Source: Cytobacillus oceanisediminis (GTDB taxonomy: Bacteria > Bacillota > Bacilli > Bacillales > Cytobacillaceae). From it: 64,000 nucleotides of DNA. The position numbers and the translations under genes were made by a program. How positions within the stretch are numbered: position 1 is the first letter of the stretch; every line of letters starts with the position of its first letter. The stretch is taken from positions 248,001 through 312,000 of the forward strand of contig NZ_VLKI01000004.1 of NCBI RefSeq assembly GCF_007830235.1. Direction: 5' to 3'. Below, one piece after another: positions 1-9,577 of this stretch. The notes below the pieces were generated by a model. That model was not told where the DNA came from and did no database searches. It was given only the letters and a program-made list of their open reading frames with translations.

Positions 1-1
1 G

Positions 2-634
2 CCCGGGGATAAGCTGGATTCGGTGCAGCAGCTGGCGGAAAATTTCCAGGTTGGCCGTTCAGCAGTCCGGGAGGCATTAAGTGCACTGCGGGCTATGGGG
101 CTGGTGGAAATGCATCAGGGAGAAGGGACTTATGTCCGCGAGTTCAATTCCAATATGCTCAAACTGCCTGTGCAAATAGCTGTTTTAATGAAAAAGGATG
201 ATGTGAAAAATCTGCTGGAGGTCCGCCGGATCTTGGAGGTCGGGGCAGTGGAAGCTGCAGCGTTAAGATGGACGGAAGATCAGCTTAGCGAAATCAAAGA
301 GGCGCTTGAACAGATGAAAAATGCCAATGATGAAGAATTAGGGGAAGAGGCAGATTTTCGTTTCCATATGGCCATTGCAAAAGCATCACAAAATGATTTG
401 CTGATCAGCCTTATGAATAATGTATCGGAAATGATGGTTACTACTATGAGAGAAACGCGCCGGTTATGGCTTTATTCTGAAAAATCCACATTGGGCCGTC
501 TAACCCACGAGCATTCAAGCATTTATGAAGCATTAGAACAAAGGGACGGGGCTAAGGCACAAAGGTTATTGCTCGAGCATCTCCAAAGTGTGGAAGAAGT
601 ATTGATGAAATATTTTCATGAAATAGAAGTGTAA
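2..634 (+). CDS. lutR: LutR, GntR/FadR-family repressor of lactate utilisation (5' end cut by window)
   Basis: The reading frame is open from the first bases of the window, so the N-terminus is missing (about 25-30 residues judged from FadR-type proteins). What remains starts inside the winged helix-turn-helix; the recognition helix region reads VGRSAVREALSALRAMG and is followed by the wing (GEGTYV). The rest is an all-helical FCD ligand domain with His and Glu/Asp positions typical of the family (FRFHMAIAKAS, HEHSSIYEAL). It lies directly upstream of lutP and lutABC, as expected for the lactate-responsive repressor LutR of Bacillus. Two identical 13-bp palindromes, at 751-763 and 2658-2670, are its likely operators. 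A different FCD regulator of organic-acid use is the alternative, but the context argues for LutR. Confidence 0.85.
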   Translation, partial: PGDKLDSVQQLAENFQVGRSAVREALSALRAMGLVEMHQGEGTYVREFNSNMLKLPVQIAVLMKKDDVKNLLEVRRILEVGAVEAAALRWTEDQLSEIKEALEQMKNANDEELGEEADFRFHMAIAKASQNDLLISLMNNVSEMMVTTMRETRRLWLYSEKSTLGRLTHEHSSIYEALEQRDGAKAQRLLLEHLQSVEEVLMKYFHEIEV

Positions 635-642
635 GTAAAAAG

Positions 643-685
643 AGCCCAACCGTTAAGATGCCTTTTAACGGTCGGGCTTTATTTT
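643..685 (+). terminator. Rho-independent terminator of lutR
   Basis: AGCCCAACCGTTAA (643-656) pairs with TTAACGGTCGGGCT (665-678) and is followed by a T-rich run. It separates lutR from lutP. Confidence 0.85.
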
Positions 686-714
686 TAAAATTTTTAAAAA
701 ATACTATTGAGATA

Positions 715-728
715 TGAAAGCGTTTTAA
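715..728 (+). promoter_or_regulatory. cre-like site upstream of lutP
   Basis: TGAAAGCGTTTTAA matches the CcpA consensus TGWAANCGNTNWCA at 13 of 14 positions; the mismatch is A in place of C at position 13. It sits just upstream of a TATAAT hexamer (742-747) and could give carbon catabolite repression of lactate uptake. This is a consensus match only. Confidence 0.45.
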
Positions 729-750
729 TTATACTGTTTATTATAATAAA

Positions 751-763
751 GTCATCAGATGAC
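751..763. promoter_or_regulatory. LutR operator 1 (lutP)
   Basis: GTCATCAGATGAC is a perfect palindrome around a central base and contains TCATC-N-GATGA, which I recall as the LutR-binding motif in B. subtilis. It starts 4 bp after a TATAAT -10-like hexamer (742-747), where a bound repressor would block initiation. The same 13 bp, with the flanks AAA and CTGTT, recur at 2658-2670. Confidence 0.75.
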
Positions 764-824
764 CTGTTAATATGATTAGTTCAAAGGGAGAAGAAATTTT
801 TCAGCATGAAAGGGGAAGAGGTAT

Positions 825-2609
825 TTGAATATTGGTACACTGGCTTTAATTGCAACATTGCCTATCGTTTCAGTCTTTTTATTTTTGGTTATTTTAAGAT
901 GGCCGGCTAAGAGGGCTATGCCAGTATCGTTGGTTCTAACGATTATTATGGCCATGTTTATTTGGGAAGTGCCCGGAAATCAGGTTGCTGCAGCCGGGGT
1001 TAAAGGGGTTGTGACAGCGCTGGAAGTGGGAGTGATCGTATTTGGTGCAATTCTTCTTTTAAACACATTAAAAAAAAGCGGTGCCATTTTTACAATCCGT
1101 AAAGGGTTTATGAGCATTTCGCCGGACCGCCGTGTTCAGACCATTATCGTCTGCTGGCTGTTTGGATCCTTCCTTGAAGGTGCAGCCGGCTGGGGGGCAC
1201 CTGCTACAATTGTGGGACCTCTCTTGGTCGCAATTGGTTTTCCTGCAATGGGAGCCGTTATGGTTGCGCTTATCCTGCAATCTACGCCAGTTTCATACGG
1301 TGCTGTGGGTACGCCCATTCTAATAGGTGTTAATTCCGGTTTAAAGGATTCACCATTAGTTCAAAGCTATATTGCTGAACAAGGAACGACTTTTGATGCT
1401 TACATAAATGGAATTGGCGGACAAGTTGCCCTTATTCACGGAGTTATAGGCATATTTATTCCTCTATTTATGGTGACAATGCTGACTTACTTCTTCGGAA
1501 AAAATAAATCGATTGCAGAAGGATTGGCAATTTGGAAGTTTGCTATTTTTGCAGGTTTGGCATTTACAGTTCCGTATGCTTTAGTAGCAAACCTTCTTGG
1601 ACCGGAGTTTCCATCCCTGATTGGCGGTTTAATAGGCTTAGCCATTGTCGTGCCTGCTGCTAAAAAAGGATTGTTTATTCCTGAAAAATCATGGGATTTT
1701 GACGAAAAAGGCACTTGGGATCCGTCATGGACTGGTTCACTTCAGGTAGACGAATCGGAAAAACCAAAGAAGCAAGTATCATTCATGGCTGCGTGGCTGC
1801 CATATCTATTAGTAGCTATTTTATTAGTTTTAACACGATTGAAATATTTGCCGTTCTCCGCATGGCTCCAAGCCTTGGTCATCAGGTTTGAAAGTTTATT
1901 TGGAACGGCGATTACAGTTGAATCGAAACCATTGAATCTTCCAGGGTTCATATTTATTGTTGTTTCACTGCTATCAATCTTTATATTTAAGATGAATATG
2001 AAAGAGTATGGACGTGCAGTAAAGGACTCTTTTAAAACGATTGTTAGTGCAATGGCTGCCCTGATTTTCGCAGTTCCAATGGTACAGGTGTTTATCAACT
2101 CTGGCATCAATGCTGCTGATTATACAAGCATGCCTCTTGCGTTGGCAGAGGGAATATCAAATATATTTGGAAGCTATTGGCCGCTTGCGGCACCAGCAAT
2201 TGGTGCAATCGGGGCGTTCGCAGCAGGAAGCAATACAGTTAGTAACATGATGTTCTCTTTATTCCAATTTGGTGTAGCTGATAATATCCTTGCAGCACCA
2301 GCAACCATTGTTGCTTTGCAGGCTGTCGGCGGTGCAGCCGGAAATATGATTTGTGTGCACAACGTCGTCGCAGCTTCTTCTTCTGCCGGATTAATAGGCA
2401 AGGAAGGGAATCTGATAAGAAAAACGCTGATTCCAATGACCTTCTACGTTATTTTTGCAGGCGGAATTGGCTATGTGGCCATTAACGGAATTGGCTTGAA
2501 TATTGGAACCGTCATACTTGCTGTTGTGGCTGGATTCATTGTAGCGCTTATTGCCAAAGGCCAGAAGCAAAATAGAATGGAAGCTAAGCAGTTGAGGAAA
2601 ACAGCGTAA
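825..2609 (+). CDS. lutP: LutP/LctP L-lactate permease
   Basis: A 594-residue polytopic membrane protein of the LctP/LldP family, importing L-lactate with protons. It has about 12-14 hydrophobic segments and the family's glycine/alanine-rich motifs ([20 protein letters not shown] near residues 109-128; a second, related [18 protein letters not shown] near residue 465; then [19 protein letters not shown]). The start is TTG at 825, with GGGAAGAGG just upstream; no better start is visible. The length is normal for the family (about 550-600). It is flanked by LutR operators and precedes lutABC, so uptake and oxidation of lactate are placed under one control. Confidence 0.92.
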   Translation: MNIGTLALIATLPIVSVFLFLVILRWPAKRAMPVSLVLTIIMAMFIWEVPGNQVAAAGVKGVVTALEVGVIVFGAILLLNTLKKSGAIFTIRKGFMSISPDRRVQTIIVCWLFGSFLEGAAGWGAPATIVGPLLVAIGFPAMGAVMVALILQSTPVSYGAVGTPILIGVNSGLKDSPLVQSYIAEQGTTFDAYINGIGGQVALIHGVIGIFIPLFMVTMLTYFFGKNKSIAEGLAIWKFAIFAGLAFTVPYALVANLLGPEFPSLIGGLIGLAIVVPAAKKGLFIPEKSWDFDEKGTWDPSWTGSLQVDESEKPKKQVSFMAAWLPYLLVAILLVLTRLKYLPFSAWLQALVIRFESLFGTAITVESKPLNLPGFIFIVVSLLSIFIFKMNMKEYGRAVKDSFKTIVSAMAALIFAVPMVQVFINSGINAADYTSMPLALAEGISNIFGSYWPLAAPAIGAIGAFAAGSNTVSNMMFSLFQFGVADNILAAPATIVALQAVGGAAGNMICVHNVVAASSSAGLIGKEGNLIRKTLIPMTFYVIFAGGIGYVAINGIGLNIGTVILAVVAGFIVALIAKGQKQNRMEAKQLRKTA

Positions 2610-2618
2610 TGAAATTTG

Positions 2619-2650
2619 GCGAGCTCCCATTGAGGGAGCTTGCTCTATTT
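2619..2650 (+). terminator. Terminator of lutP
   Basis: GCGAGCTCCC pairs with GGGAGCTTGC (one G-U pair) and is followed by a moderately T-rich stretch. Confidence 0.6.
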
Positions 2651-2657
2651 CGTTAAA

Positions 2658-2670
2658 GTCATCAGATGAC
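2658..2670. promoter_or_regulatory. LutR operator 2 (lutABC)
   Basis: Second copy of GTCATCAGATGAC, identical to 751-763. It is immediately followed by a possible -35 hexamer TTGACT (2674-2679), so it would control transcription of lutABC. Confidence 0.75.
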
Positions 2671-2762
2671 CTGTTGACTAGGCGGTAGTAAAGGCTTAGA
2701 CTGTATATAGTTAAATGAATGGCAAAATTTGAATTTACCTGAAGAAAGAAAAGGTGAGACCT

Positions 2763-3479
2763 ATGAAAGTATCATTATTTGTAACCTGTTTAATAGATAT
2801 TTTTCAGACGGATGTTGGGTTGGATACAGTGGAATTGCTTGAAAGGCTCGGATGTGAAGTCGATTTTCCGGAAATGCAGACTTGCTGCGGACAGCCGGCG
2901 TATAACAGCGGCTATGTAGATAAAGCAAAAGAATCGATGAAGCATATGATTAATGTTTTTGAGCATTCAGAGTATGTTGTTACTCCCTCCGGATCATGCG
3001 GAACTATGTTTAGAGAGTATCCACATGTCTTTAAGGGAGACCCGGTATGGGAACCTCGTGCCCAGAAATTAGCGGATAAGACGTATGAACTTACACAGTT
3101 TATTGTGGATGTTTTAGGAGTGGAGGATGTAGGGGCAAAGCTTAATGGTAAAGCAACTTACCACACATCCTGCCATATGACAAGATTATTGGGTGTAAAG
3201 GAAGCGCCAATGAAACTATTAAACAAAGTGGATGGCCTGGAAATGAAACCGCTCCCACATAATTATAATTGCTGCGGCTTTGGCGGAACTTTCTCAGTAA
3301 AAATGTCCGAAATCTCCGAGCAAATGGTAGATGAAAAGGTCCAGAGTGTTGAAGATTCTGGAGCAGAAATTTTAGTAGGAGCCGACTGCGGCTGCTTAAT
3401 GAATATTGGGGGGCGTATTGACCGAAAAGGAAAGCCGATAAAGGTGATGCATATAGCCTCTGTATTAAACAGCAGATAG
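2763..3479 (+). CDS. lutA: LutA, lactate utilisation Fe-S oxidoreductase subunit
   Basis: A 238-residue protein with two cysteine-rich (CCG) domains: [12 protein letters not shown] at about residues 40-51 and [13 protein letters not shown] in the C-terminal third, each with further Cys (SGSCG, TSCHM, DCGC). These bind an unusual Fe-S cluster in this family, and LutA works with LutB and LutC to oxidise L-lactate to pyruvate. The ATG at 2763 is preferred over an in-frame GTG at 2754 because AAGGTGAG (2751-2757) is well placed for it and the length then equals that of B. subtilis LutA. It is the first gene of lutABC. Confidence 0.93.
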   Translation: MKVSLFVTCLIDIFQTDVGLDTVELLERLGCEVDFPEMQTCCGQPAYNSGYVDKAKESMKHMINVFEHSEYVVTPSGSCGTMFREYPHVFKGDPVWEPRAQKLADKTYELTQFIVDVLGVEDVGAKLNGKATYHTSCHMTRLLGVKEAPMKLLNKVDGLEMKPLPHNYNCCGFGGTFSVKMSEISEQMVDEKVQSVEDSGAEILVGADCGCLMNIGGRIDRKGKPIKVMHIASVLNSR

Positions 3480-3496
3480 AGAAGGGGGAAGCATAA

Positions 3497-4924
3497 TTGG
3501 CTATGAAAATAGGGGAGAAACCCTTTAAAGAACGTGTCTCGGACGGAATAGGCGATTTATTTATGCGTGGAGCGGTTTCCTCTGCCCAGGGACGTTTTCG
3601 CAGCGGAAGGTTAAATGCTGCTGAAGAATTGGGGAACTGGGAAGACTGGCGGAAGCTTGGTGAGGAAATTCGGACTCATACCATTGAAAATCTTGATTAT
3701 TATCTGGAGCTTCTGAGCGAGAATGTGACAAAGCGCGGCGGACATGTTTTTTTCGCTGAAACCGCAGAAGAAGCAAATGAGTATATTACTAATGTCGTGA
3801 AAAAGAACAATGGCAAGAAAGTTGTTAAGTCCAAGTCGATGGTAACAGAAGAAATCAATATGAATGAAGCGCTTGAAAATGCCGGCTGTGAAGTGATTGA
3901 AAGCGATCTTGGAGAATGGATTCTGCAAGTGGATGATCATGATCCACCGTCCCATATTGTTACCCCGGCCCTGCATAAAAACAAAGAGCAGATCCGTGAC
4001 GTTTTCAGGGATAAGCTGGGCTATGATAAGACAGAAAAGCCGGAGGAGCTTGCATTGTTTGCAAGGGAAAAGCTGCGTGAGGAGTTTTTGCAGGCAGATA
4101 TCGGAATTACAGGCTGCAATTTCGCCATTGCTGAATCAGGAACGATTTCCCTCGTAACGAACGAAGGGAACGCGCGAATGGTCACAACCATCCCGAAAAC
4201 ACAAATCACGGTGATGGGGATGGAGCGGATCGTACCAACTTGGGAAGAGATGGAGGTTCTTGTGAGCCTGCTGACCCGTGCTGCAGTAGGTCAAAAGCTG
4301 ACAAGCTACATTACCGCATTAACAGGTCCAAAACAAGTGGGAGAAGTGGATGGCCCTGAGGAATTCCATCTTGTTATTGTAGATAACGGCCGGTCTAAAA
4401 TTCTTGGAACTGCATTCCAGTCTATCCTGCACTGCATCCGTTGTGCAGCTTGCATTAATGTGTGCCCGGTATATCGCCATGTAGGGGGACATTCATATGG
4501 GTCGATTTATCCGGGACCAGTGGGAGCAGTATTGACTCCACTTTTAGGAGGATATGACGAATATAAGGAGCTGCCATATGCTTCTACTTTATGTGCAGCC
4601 TGTACGGAAGCCTGCCCGGTGAAAATCCCTCTGCATGAACATTTGCTTCGCCACCGTCAGGGAATTGTTGAAAAAGAGGGAAAAGCACCTGTTTTTGAAA
4701 ACATATCAATGAAGGCGTTCAGCATGGGGACGGCTTCACCTTCCATGTATAATATTGGGTCAAGGCTTGCCCCGAAAGCTCTAGGAGCGTTTGTCAAGGA
4801 TGATAAAATTTCTGATGGGCCAGGCCCGCTGAAAAACTGGACGGAGATCCGCGATTTCCCGGCACCTAAGAAAGACCGATTTAGGGATTTGTATAAAAAG
4901 AGAAAGAAAGAGAGGGGAGAATGA
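3497..4924 (+). CDS. lutB: LutB, iron-sulfur lactate utilisation protein
   Basis: A 475-residue LutB: an N-terminal LUD domain (about 60-290) and two ferredoxin-type clusters, [12 protein letters not shown] and CAACTEACP, near residues 315 and 370. It is the electron-transfer subunit of the LutABC lactate dehydrogenase complex in the cytoplasm. The TTG at 3497 gives the N-terminus MAMKIG, which matches the B. subtilis protein as I recall it; GAAGGGGGAAG lies just upstream. ATG at 3503 is the alternative. The last codon overlaps lutC by 4 bp (ATGA), so the two are translationally coupled. Confidence 0.93.
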   Translation: MAMKIGEKPFKERVSDGIGDLFMRGAVSSAQGRFRSGRLNAAEELGNWEDWRKLGEEIRTHTIENLDYYLELLSENVTKRGGHVFFAETAEEANEYITNVVKKNNGKKVVKSKSMVTEEINMNEALENAGCEVIESDLGEWILQVDDHDPPSHIVTPALHKNKEQIRDVFRDKLGYDKTEKPEELALFAREKLREEFLQADIGITGCNFAIAESGTISLVTNEGNARMVTTIPKTQITVMGMERIVPTWEEMEVLVSLLTRAAVGQKLTSYITALTGPKQVGEVDGPEEFHLVIVDNGRSKILGTAFQSILHCIRCAACINVCPVYRHVGGHSYGSIYPGPVGAVLTPLLGGYDEYKELPYASTLCAACTEACPVKIPLHEHLLRHRQGIVEKEGKAPVFENISMKAFSMGTASPSMYNIGSRLAPKALGAFVKDDKISDGPGPLKNWTEIRDFPAPKKDRFRDLYKKRKKERGE

Positions 4925-5640
4925 TGGCAGCTGGACAAGTTTATAATCGTAATTCTTTCCTTGATAACCTTGCGAAAAATTTGGGGAGGGAGCGCCGCCA
5001 TCAGGTTGAGAGGCCTGAATGGGACCATAATCCCCAATGGGGTGTCCTAAAAGGAGCAACCCAGGATGAGCTTGTGGAGGTACTGAAAAAACAATGCTTG
5101 CTTATCCATACAGATGTACATGAAACAGTCTCATCAGAACTGCCTGCACTGATTACGCACCTGATTAAGGAATATGGCGGAAAATCTGTGGTAACATGGG
5201 ATGATCCGCGTTTTGAAGAATTTGGATTATCCGGTCTTCCGAAAGAATTAAATGAAGAAGAAATCGCGGTTCGAGTCTGGGATCAAGAGGGGGGCGAAGA
5301 GAATCTCGCCTTCTCGGCGACAGCGGACATCGGGATTACCTTCAGTGATGCCACACTTGCAGAGTCTGGGACCGTTGTTTTATTCAGCGATAAAGGGAAG
5401 GGGCGTGCGGTTAGCCTTCTTCCTGTCATCTATTTTGCTATCATCCCGAAAAGCACCATTGTTCCAAGGATGACCCAGGTTGCAAAACACATCCATAATA
5501 AAGTTGAAAATGGAGAGCTTGTTCCGTCTTGCGTGAATTTTATTTCAGGTCCAAGCAATAGCGCTGATATTGAAATGAATTTAATTGTCGGCGTACATGG
5601 ACCGGTAAGGGCTACTTATATAATTGTAGATGATAAATAA
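4921..5640 (+). CDS. lutC: LutC, lactate utilisation protein C
   Basis: A 239-residue LUD-domain protein and the third subunit of the LutABC system. Conserved motifs include [19 protein letters not shown], related to the corresponding LutB segment ([16 protein letters not shown]), which shows the shared LUD fold. It starts at ATG 4921 inside the lutB stop (an ATG also follows at 4924). Length and position are as in other Bacillus species. It ends the operon, before a clear terminator. Confidence 0.92.
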   Translation: MMAAGQVYNRNSFLDNLAKNLGRERRHQVERPEWDHNPQWGVLKGATQDELVEVLKKQCLLIHTDVHETVSSELPALITHLIKEYGGKSVVTWDDPRFEEFGLSGLPKELNEEEIAVRVWDQEGGEENLAFSATADIGITFSDATLAESGTVVLFSDKGKGRAVSLLPVIYFAIIPKSTIVPRMTQVAKHIHNKVENGELVPSCVNFISGPSNSADIEMNLIVGVHGPVRATYIIVDDK

Positions 5641-5645
5641 ATTGG

Positions 5646-5680
5646 CTGATTCGCAGGTGGGCTGCGGATCAGTTTTTATA
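5646..5680 (+). terminator. Terminator of lutABC
   Basis: CTGATTCGCA (5646-5655) pairs with TGCGGATCAG (5663-5672), one G-U pair, followed by TTTTT. Confidence 0.85.
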
Positions 5681-5764
5681 TTTTCTAGGCAGGTCCGTCT
5701 GCTAGATTTTCAGTTACTCTTCATATATCCTTAACAAAAGAAAATAAAAGAAGAGGGATTTGTT

Positions 5765-6829
5765 TTGAAGAAGATTTACAGCGATATTATACAATTTCGG
5801 GGTACCCACTTTGATTTTGGATATATGCAAGGAGAGAGGTTAAAGGATTCACTGTCTGTAAAAAACCGCGAGGATCAATGGAAGGTGAGAAAGCCGCGCT
5901 TCTCGATTAATGAGGGTGAAGTGAGGAAGGCGATTACTAGGTTCGCGCCTGGCATTTGGGATGAACTGCTTGGATTGCAGGAAGCACTAGGGTGGCCCAT
6001 GGAAAGGGTACTAAAAGAGTTTGGAGGCTATCGATTGGATTATGTCCGATCAGGCTGTTCAATTATGACTGGTGAAGACTACCTGATCCGAAATTATGAT
6101 TATCATCCAAAAACATATGAGGGGCGTTATACCTTTTATCAGCCAACAGATCAGGGCTATGCGATGATGGGACCCAGCCAGCGGGTGACGGGCCGGATGG
6201 ATGGCATGAATGAAAAAGGGCTTGTGATTGGCTATAACTTTATGAACCGGAAAAATCCGGGGGATGGTTTTATATGCTGTATGATTGGCAGGCTTATACT
6301 GGAGTCATGTGCCAATGTCCATGAAGCGGTCGATATGCTTAAGGAAATTCCGCATCGCCACTCTTTTACTTATGTGGTATACGACCGAAGCGGTGAGACT
6401 TATGCGGTGGAAACCTCTCCCCGGGGAGTAGAAATCCGCCAGACAACTGCCTGCACGAACCATTTTGAAATTATGAAGCATGAAAACCGGAACCATCTGG
6501 TTGATAGTAAGCGAAGGCTGGATGTGATGAAAATCCGCCAGGAGCAGCCTTTAAGCGCCCGTGATGCTTTCCGGCTTCTAAATGATACAGACAAAGGCGT
6601 TTTTTCCGATCTTTATGGCAGCTGGGCTGGGACGATCCATACATCCGCTTACCTGCCAATGGAGATGCAGGCCTGGTTCTCATTAGGTGGAGATCGGAAG
6701 CCGATAAAATTTGATTTTTCCAAGTGGCTTGGCGGGCAGGATGTCGAGTTCGATCGGATAACTGGAGAAGTTAATACGGACATTCCATTTTTGCATATGG
6801 ATGAGCATGCGAATTGGTTTCGGAAATGA
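5765..6829 (+). CDS. C45-family Ntn-hydrolase (acyltransferase/amidase-like)
   Basis: A 354-residue protein of the peptidase C45 / acyl-CoA:6-aminopenicillanate acyltransferase-like group. It carries the typical N-terminal motif FRGTHFDFGYMQGE and SGCSIMT, in which Cys98 is the likely nucleophile freed by self-cleavage as in Ntn hydrolases. Further family signs are RNYDYHP and MDGMNEKGLVIGYN. It should hydrolyse or transfer amide-linked acyl groups, but the substrate cannot be told. The start is TTG 5765 after AGAAGAGGG; no signal peptide is seen. It stands alone between two terminators. Penicillin-acylase or choloylglycine-hydrolase-like activity are alternatives within the same fold. Confidence 0.8.
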   Translation: MKKIYSDIIQFRGTHFDFGYMQGERLKDSLSVKNREDQWKVRKPRFSINEGEVRKAITRFAPGIWDELLGLQEALGWPMERVLKEFGGYRLDYVRSGCSIMTGEDYLIRNYDYHPKTYEGRYTFYQPTDQGYAMMGPSQRVTGRMDGMNEKGLVIGYNFMNRKNPGDGFICCMIGRLILESCANVHEAVDMLKEIPHRHSFTYVVYDRSGETYAVETSPRGVEIRQTTACTNHFEIMKHENRNHLVDSKRRLDVMKIRQEQPLSARDAFRLLNDTDKGVFSDLYGSWAGTIHTSAYLPMEMQAWFSLGGDRKPIKFDFSKWLGGQDVEFDRITGEVNTDIPFLHMDEHANWFRK

Positions 6830-6830
6830 A

Positions 6831-6862
6831 AAAAGCGGAGAGGCTGAGTTCTCCGTTTTTTC
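6831..6862 (+). terminator. Terminator of the C45 hydrolase gene
   Basis: AAGCGGAGA pairs with TCTCCGTT, then a T run; an A run precedes it. Confidence 0.8.
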
Positions 6863-6935
6863 TTTATTTCGTTCTAAATCTAAACATCTATTTGGAAGGG
6901 ATTCTCTCATGAAATTTATAGGGTGTTTCGGATAT

Positions 6936-7089
6936 ATCGGTCACTTTCCCCTGTTTATCGGTCAGATTTTAAATAAATCGGTCACTTTTTTGATATATCG
7001 GTCAGATTTTTATTTTATCGGTCACTTTTTCGATATATCGGTCAGATTTTTATTTTATCGGTCACTTTTTCAAATATATCGGTCACTTC
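6936..7089. repeat. 20-bp periodic intergenic array with core ATCGGTCA (8 copies)
   Basis: ATCGGTCA occurs at 6936, 6957, 6977, 6997, 7017, 7037, 7057 and 7078: spacing 20 bp, with 21 at both ends. Between cores two spacer types alternate, CTTTTTYGATAT and GATTTTTATTTT, giving a 40-bp higher-order unit. It lies between the terminator of the C45 gene and the 3' end of the DoxX gene. Not a CRISPR, since there are no unique spacers. No function is known to me. Confidence 0.9.
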
Positions 7090-7126
7090 CCGTCCTATCA
7101 GCATTCCTTAATAAAATCTGTTCTGC

Positions 7127-7489
7127 TTACCTAGATTGCCTATATAAAATGAAAAGCAGTACAAGCATGATGACATCCAGCCTGGCGTCAAAGGCAAAAG
7201 GCATAAAACCTGAATCAAGAGCTGGCATTTTTGTCAGGATAATGGCTGCTATCATAATGCAGATAAGTGGAATGACTGCGTTTTTAGCACTTTTATTAAA
7301 AAGAATTAATACACCGCATACGATTTCTAGAAAAGCGACAACATGCATGAGAAGTTCGGGATAGGGAAGCCCCAGATTCACAAAAGCATTGCCTGTTTCC
7401 GCGCTGATCAGCTTCATAAAACCGGATACGATAAAAACGTATGATACTGAATATCGAAGCAGGTTCATCGTAAGGACTGAATGCTTCAT
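7127..7489 (-). CDS. DoxX-family membrane protein
   Basis: A 120-residue protein with four hydrophobic helices and the DoxX-type N-terminus (LRYSVSYVFIVSGFMKLIS) and second-helix motif (FLEIVCGVLIL). The ATG at 7489 is chosen because GGGGGGAG lies 5 bases upstream; the longer frame would include the RBS. DoxX proteins are linked to thiol redox or quinone functions in some bacteria, but this copy has no telling neighbour. It is transcribed toward the 20-bp repeat array and divergently from cgoX. Confidence 0.75.
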   Translation of the reverse strand: MKHSVLTMNLLRYSVSYVFIVSGFMKLISAETGNAFVNLGLPYPELLMHVVAFLEIVCGVLILFNKSAKNAVIPLICIMIAAIILTKMPALDSGFMPFAFDARLDVIMLVLLFILYRQSR

Positions 7490-7608
7490 GTGCACTCCCC
7501 CCTTTCCTAATATATATTCATCATTTCGACAAACCATCACATTCTTTCATCCAGATATTATGTGGTACACTTTATATATGAATTGGATGTAAATAGAGGT
7601 GTGTACAG

Positions 7609-8994
7609 GTGAAAACAGTATTGGTCATTGGTGGCGGGGTTACAGGGCTGTCCGCTATGTACGAATTGAATAAATGGAAAAAAGAAAATCAATCCGATAT
7701 AAGGCTTGTGCTGGCAGAATCATCAGCACAGCTGGGCGGTAAAATTCGCACAGTCAGGGAAGGCGGCTTTATGATGGAAGCGGGCGCCGATTCGATTGTT
7801 GCCCGTAAAGCCAATGAGATGAATTTTATCCAAGAGCTTGGTTTGGAAGAAGAGCTCGTTTATAACGCAGCGGGGCGTTCGTATATATACAGCGATGGAA
7901 AGCTAAAGCTCATTCCGGCAGATTCTGTATTCGGGATTCCAGCCAGCGTTGAATCACTGGCAAAAACGACCCTTGTGTCTGCAGAAGGTAAAGTTGCAGC
8001 GCTAAAGGATTTTTATACGAAAAATGAAGGTTTTACGAAGAATGATTCCATCGGCGAATTTTTGGAGCACTTTTTCGGAAAAGAATTGGTCGAGAAACAA
8101 ATCGCGCCTGTGCTTTCCGGAGTTTATTCCGGTGATCTCAGCGACTTGACACTTGCTTCTACCCTACCGCAAGTGTTCGACTATAAAGAGAAGTACGGCA
8201 GCATCATTAAGGGGTTTGAAGAAAACCGAAAAGCATTCCAGAGTGGCGGAGGAAAGAAATTTCTTTCCTTTAAAAACGGCCTGGATGCACTGATTCGTGC
8301 TTATGAAGAAAAATTGAATGGTGCCGAAATTTTGAAAAATACCCAGGCAGCCAAAATTGAAAAAGCAGATGGCAGATACAGGGTTACTTTTACCAATGGG
8401 GAAAGTCTGGAAGCAGATCATATCGTGCTCAGCATCCCCCATAATACAGCTGAAAAGCTGTTCGATGACCAAGGGATTGAAAAGGAGTTTAGCGGTCTCA
8501 AAAATAGTTCGCTTATTTCCATTTATGTGGCTTTTAATATACCGGACAGCGAGCTTCCAGCTGACGGTACAGGTTTTATCGTTGCAAATACCGATGAATT
8601 AACATGCAATGCCTGCACATGGACAAGCCGCAAGTGGCAGCACACATCTGAAAGCGGCAATCTGCTTGTAAGAGTATTTTATAAAAGCAGCCATCCGGCA
8701 TTTGCATCTCTAAAGGAAATGAATAAAGAAGAACTTCTGCAGGTGGCTTTGGCTGATATAGAAAAAAGCCTAGGCATTAAGGCTGAGCCTGCAGCAAGCG
8801 AAGTGACCAATTGGACCGAAAAAATGCCAAACTACCTAATCACCCATCCGAAAACGGTGGCTGCACTTGAATGCATGCTGGCTGAGGATTACCCGGGAGT
8901 ATGGCTTGCCGGCTGCTCCTATTACGGGGTCGGTATACCAGACTGTATCGAAAACGGGGCTAGCACTGCCAGGAAAATTATCGAGAATATATAA
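7609..8994 (+). CDS. cgoX: Coproporphyrinogen III oxidase (CgoX, formerly HemY)
   Basis: A 461-residue flavoprotein with an N-terminal dinucleotide-binding motif (VLVIGGGVTGLSAMYEL), the acidic end of the second beta strand (LAESSAQLGGKI), and the FAD-proximal EAGADSIVARK segment. The C-terminal YGVGIPDCIENG motif matches the family. In Firmicutes this enzyme oxidises coproporphyrinogen III to coproporphyrin III in haem synthesis. The GTG at 7609 is preceded by GAGGTG. It is not beside hemE/hemH, the usual place, so it may be a second, isolated copy; that cannot be judged from this window. Confidence 0.85.
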   Translation: MKTVLVIGGGVTGLSAMYELNKWKKENQSDIRLVLAESSAQLGGKIRTVREGGFMMEAGADSIVARKANEMNFIQELGLEEELVYNAAGRSYIYSDGKLKLIPADSVFGIPASVESLAKTTLVSAEGKVAALKDFYTKNEGFTKNDSIGEFLEHFFGKELVEKQIAPVLSGVYSGDLSDLTLASTLPQVFDYKEKYGSIIKGFEENRKAFQSGGGKKFLSFKNGLDALIRAYEEKLNGAEILKNTQAAKIEKADGRYRVTFTNGESLEADHIVLSIPHNTAEKLFDDQGIEKEFSGLKNSSLISIYVAFNIPDSELPADGTGFIVANTDELTCNACTWTSRKWQHTSESGNLLVRVFYKSSHPAFASLKEMNKEELLQVALADIEKSLGIKAEPAASEVTNWTEKMPNYLITHPKTVAALECMLAEDYPGVWLAGCSYYGVGIPDCIENGASTARKIIENI

Positions 8995-8998
8995 TAAT

Positions 8999-9032
8999 AA
9001 AATCCCCTCCTGAAAAGAAGGGGATTTTATTA
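8999..9032 (+). terminator. Terminator of cgoX
   Basis: AAATCCCCT and AAGGGGATTT form a stem followed by TTATT; the A-rich 5' side makes it potentially bidirectional. Confidence 0.8.
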
Positions 9033-9219
9033 TGCGCCTTTGTTCTTAAGCAAACTCGCTTTCCATTTTTATTATTATTATCTTCATACCACCGCTTTAT
9101 CAAAATATGTGTTTTATTAAGGATTGGAAGGAGGTTACTTTGATAGATTCAGCAGGATATTTTATTTACCGTTCCTTTGGAGGCGGAAAAAAGAGGCCCG
9201 AAGAAAGCACTAAAAAAAG

Positions 9220-9444
9220 TTATATAATATTCGTTTTATCATGGGTGTTTTCCATTTTGATTTGCTCAAGTTCAAGCTTCATTTTTTCCGTTTCAAGCAG
9301 GAAGTTTTCCTGTTTCAGCTTTTCCAGGGTGATTTCATCTTTAATCATGTTATGTTTAATTTTTGCCAGTCTTTGTGTATGAAAAGTCAGGATGCCGATA
9401 ATGGGAATGGAGAAAATCATAATGACTGCAATTGTACCTGTCAA
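9220..9444 (-). CDS. Small membrane protein with coiled coil (unknown function)
   Basis: A 74-residue protein: one N-terminal transmembrane helix (about residues 3-20), then a basic linker and a highly charged helix (residues 30-68, LEKLKQENFLLETEKMKLEL) with heptad spacing, predicted to be a coiled coil facing the cytoplasm. The start is TTG 9444 with GTGAGGTG about 8 bases upstream. The overlapping forward frame at 9107-9382 is the complement of this gene and less protein-like. I recognise no family; a small PspC- or YtrI-like organisation is possible. Confidence 0.6.
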   Translation of the reverse strand: MTGTIAVIMIFSIPIIGILTFHTQRLAKIKHNMIKDEITLEKLKQENFLLETEKMKLELEQIKMENTHDKTNII

Positions 9445-9577
9445 ATTTCTTACACCTCACGTTTCATGGAATTAGAAAAATTTGTATAGTGTGTTTATAG
9501 TAAAATAATAGCAAATCACAATAGATATGGAAACGAAAAATATTAATAAGGAACCGTTCTGGAAGAGGTGCTTGCAA

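Noticed and set aside
6936-7089. CRISPR array
   Set aside because: Repeats are 8-bp cores with repeated, not unique, spacers of 12-13 bp; no cas genes are near.
6801-7364. Forward open frame across the ATCGGTCA array
   Set aside because: Its sequence is produced by the 20-bp repeats (YIGHF, FDISVRF) and by the antisense strand of the DoxX gene. No RBS and no family.
9107-9382. Forward open frame of 91 codons
   Set aside because: Lies antisense to the better supported coiled-coil membrane protein (9220-9444), with low-complexity Ser/Phe content.
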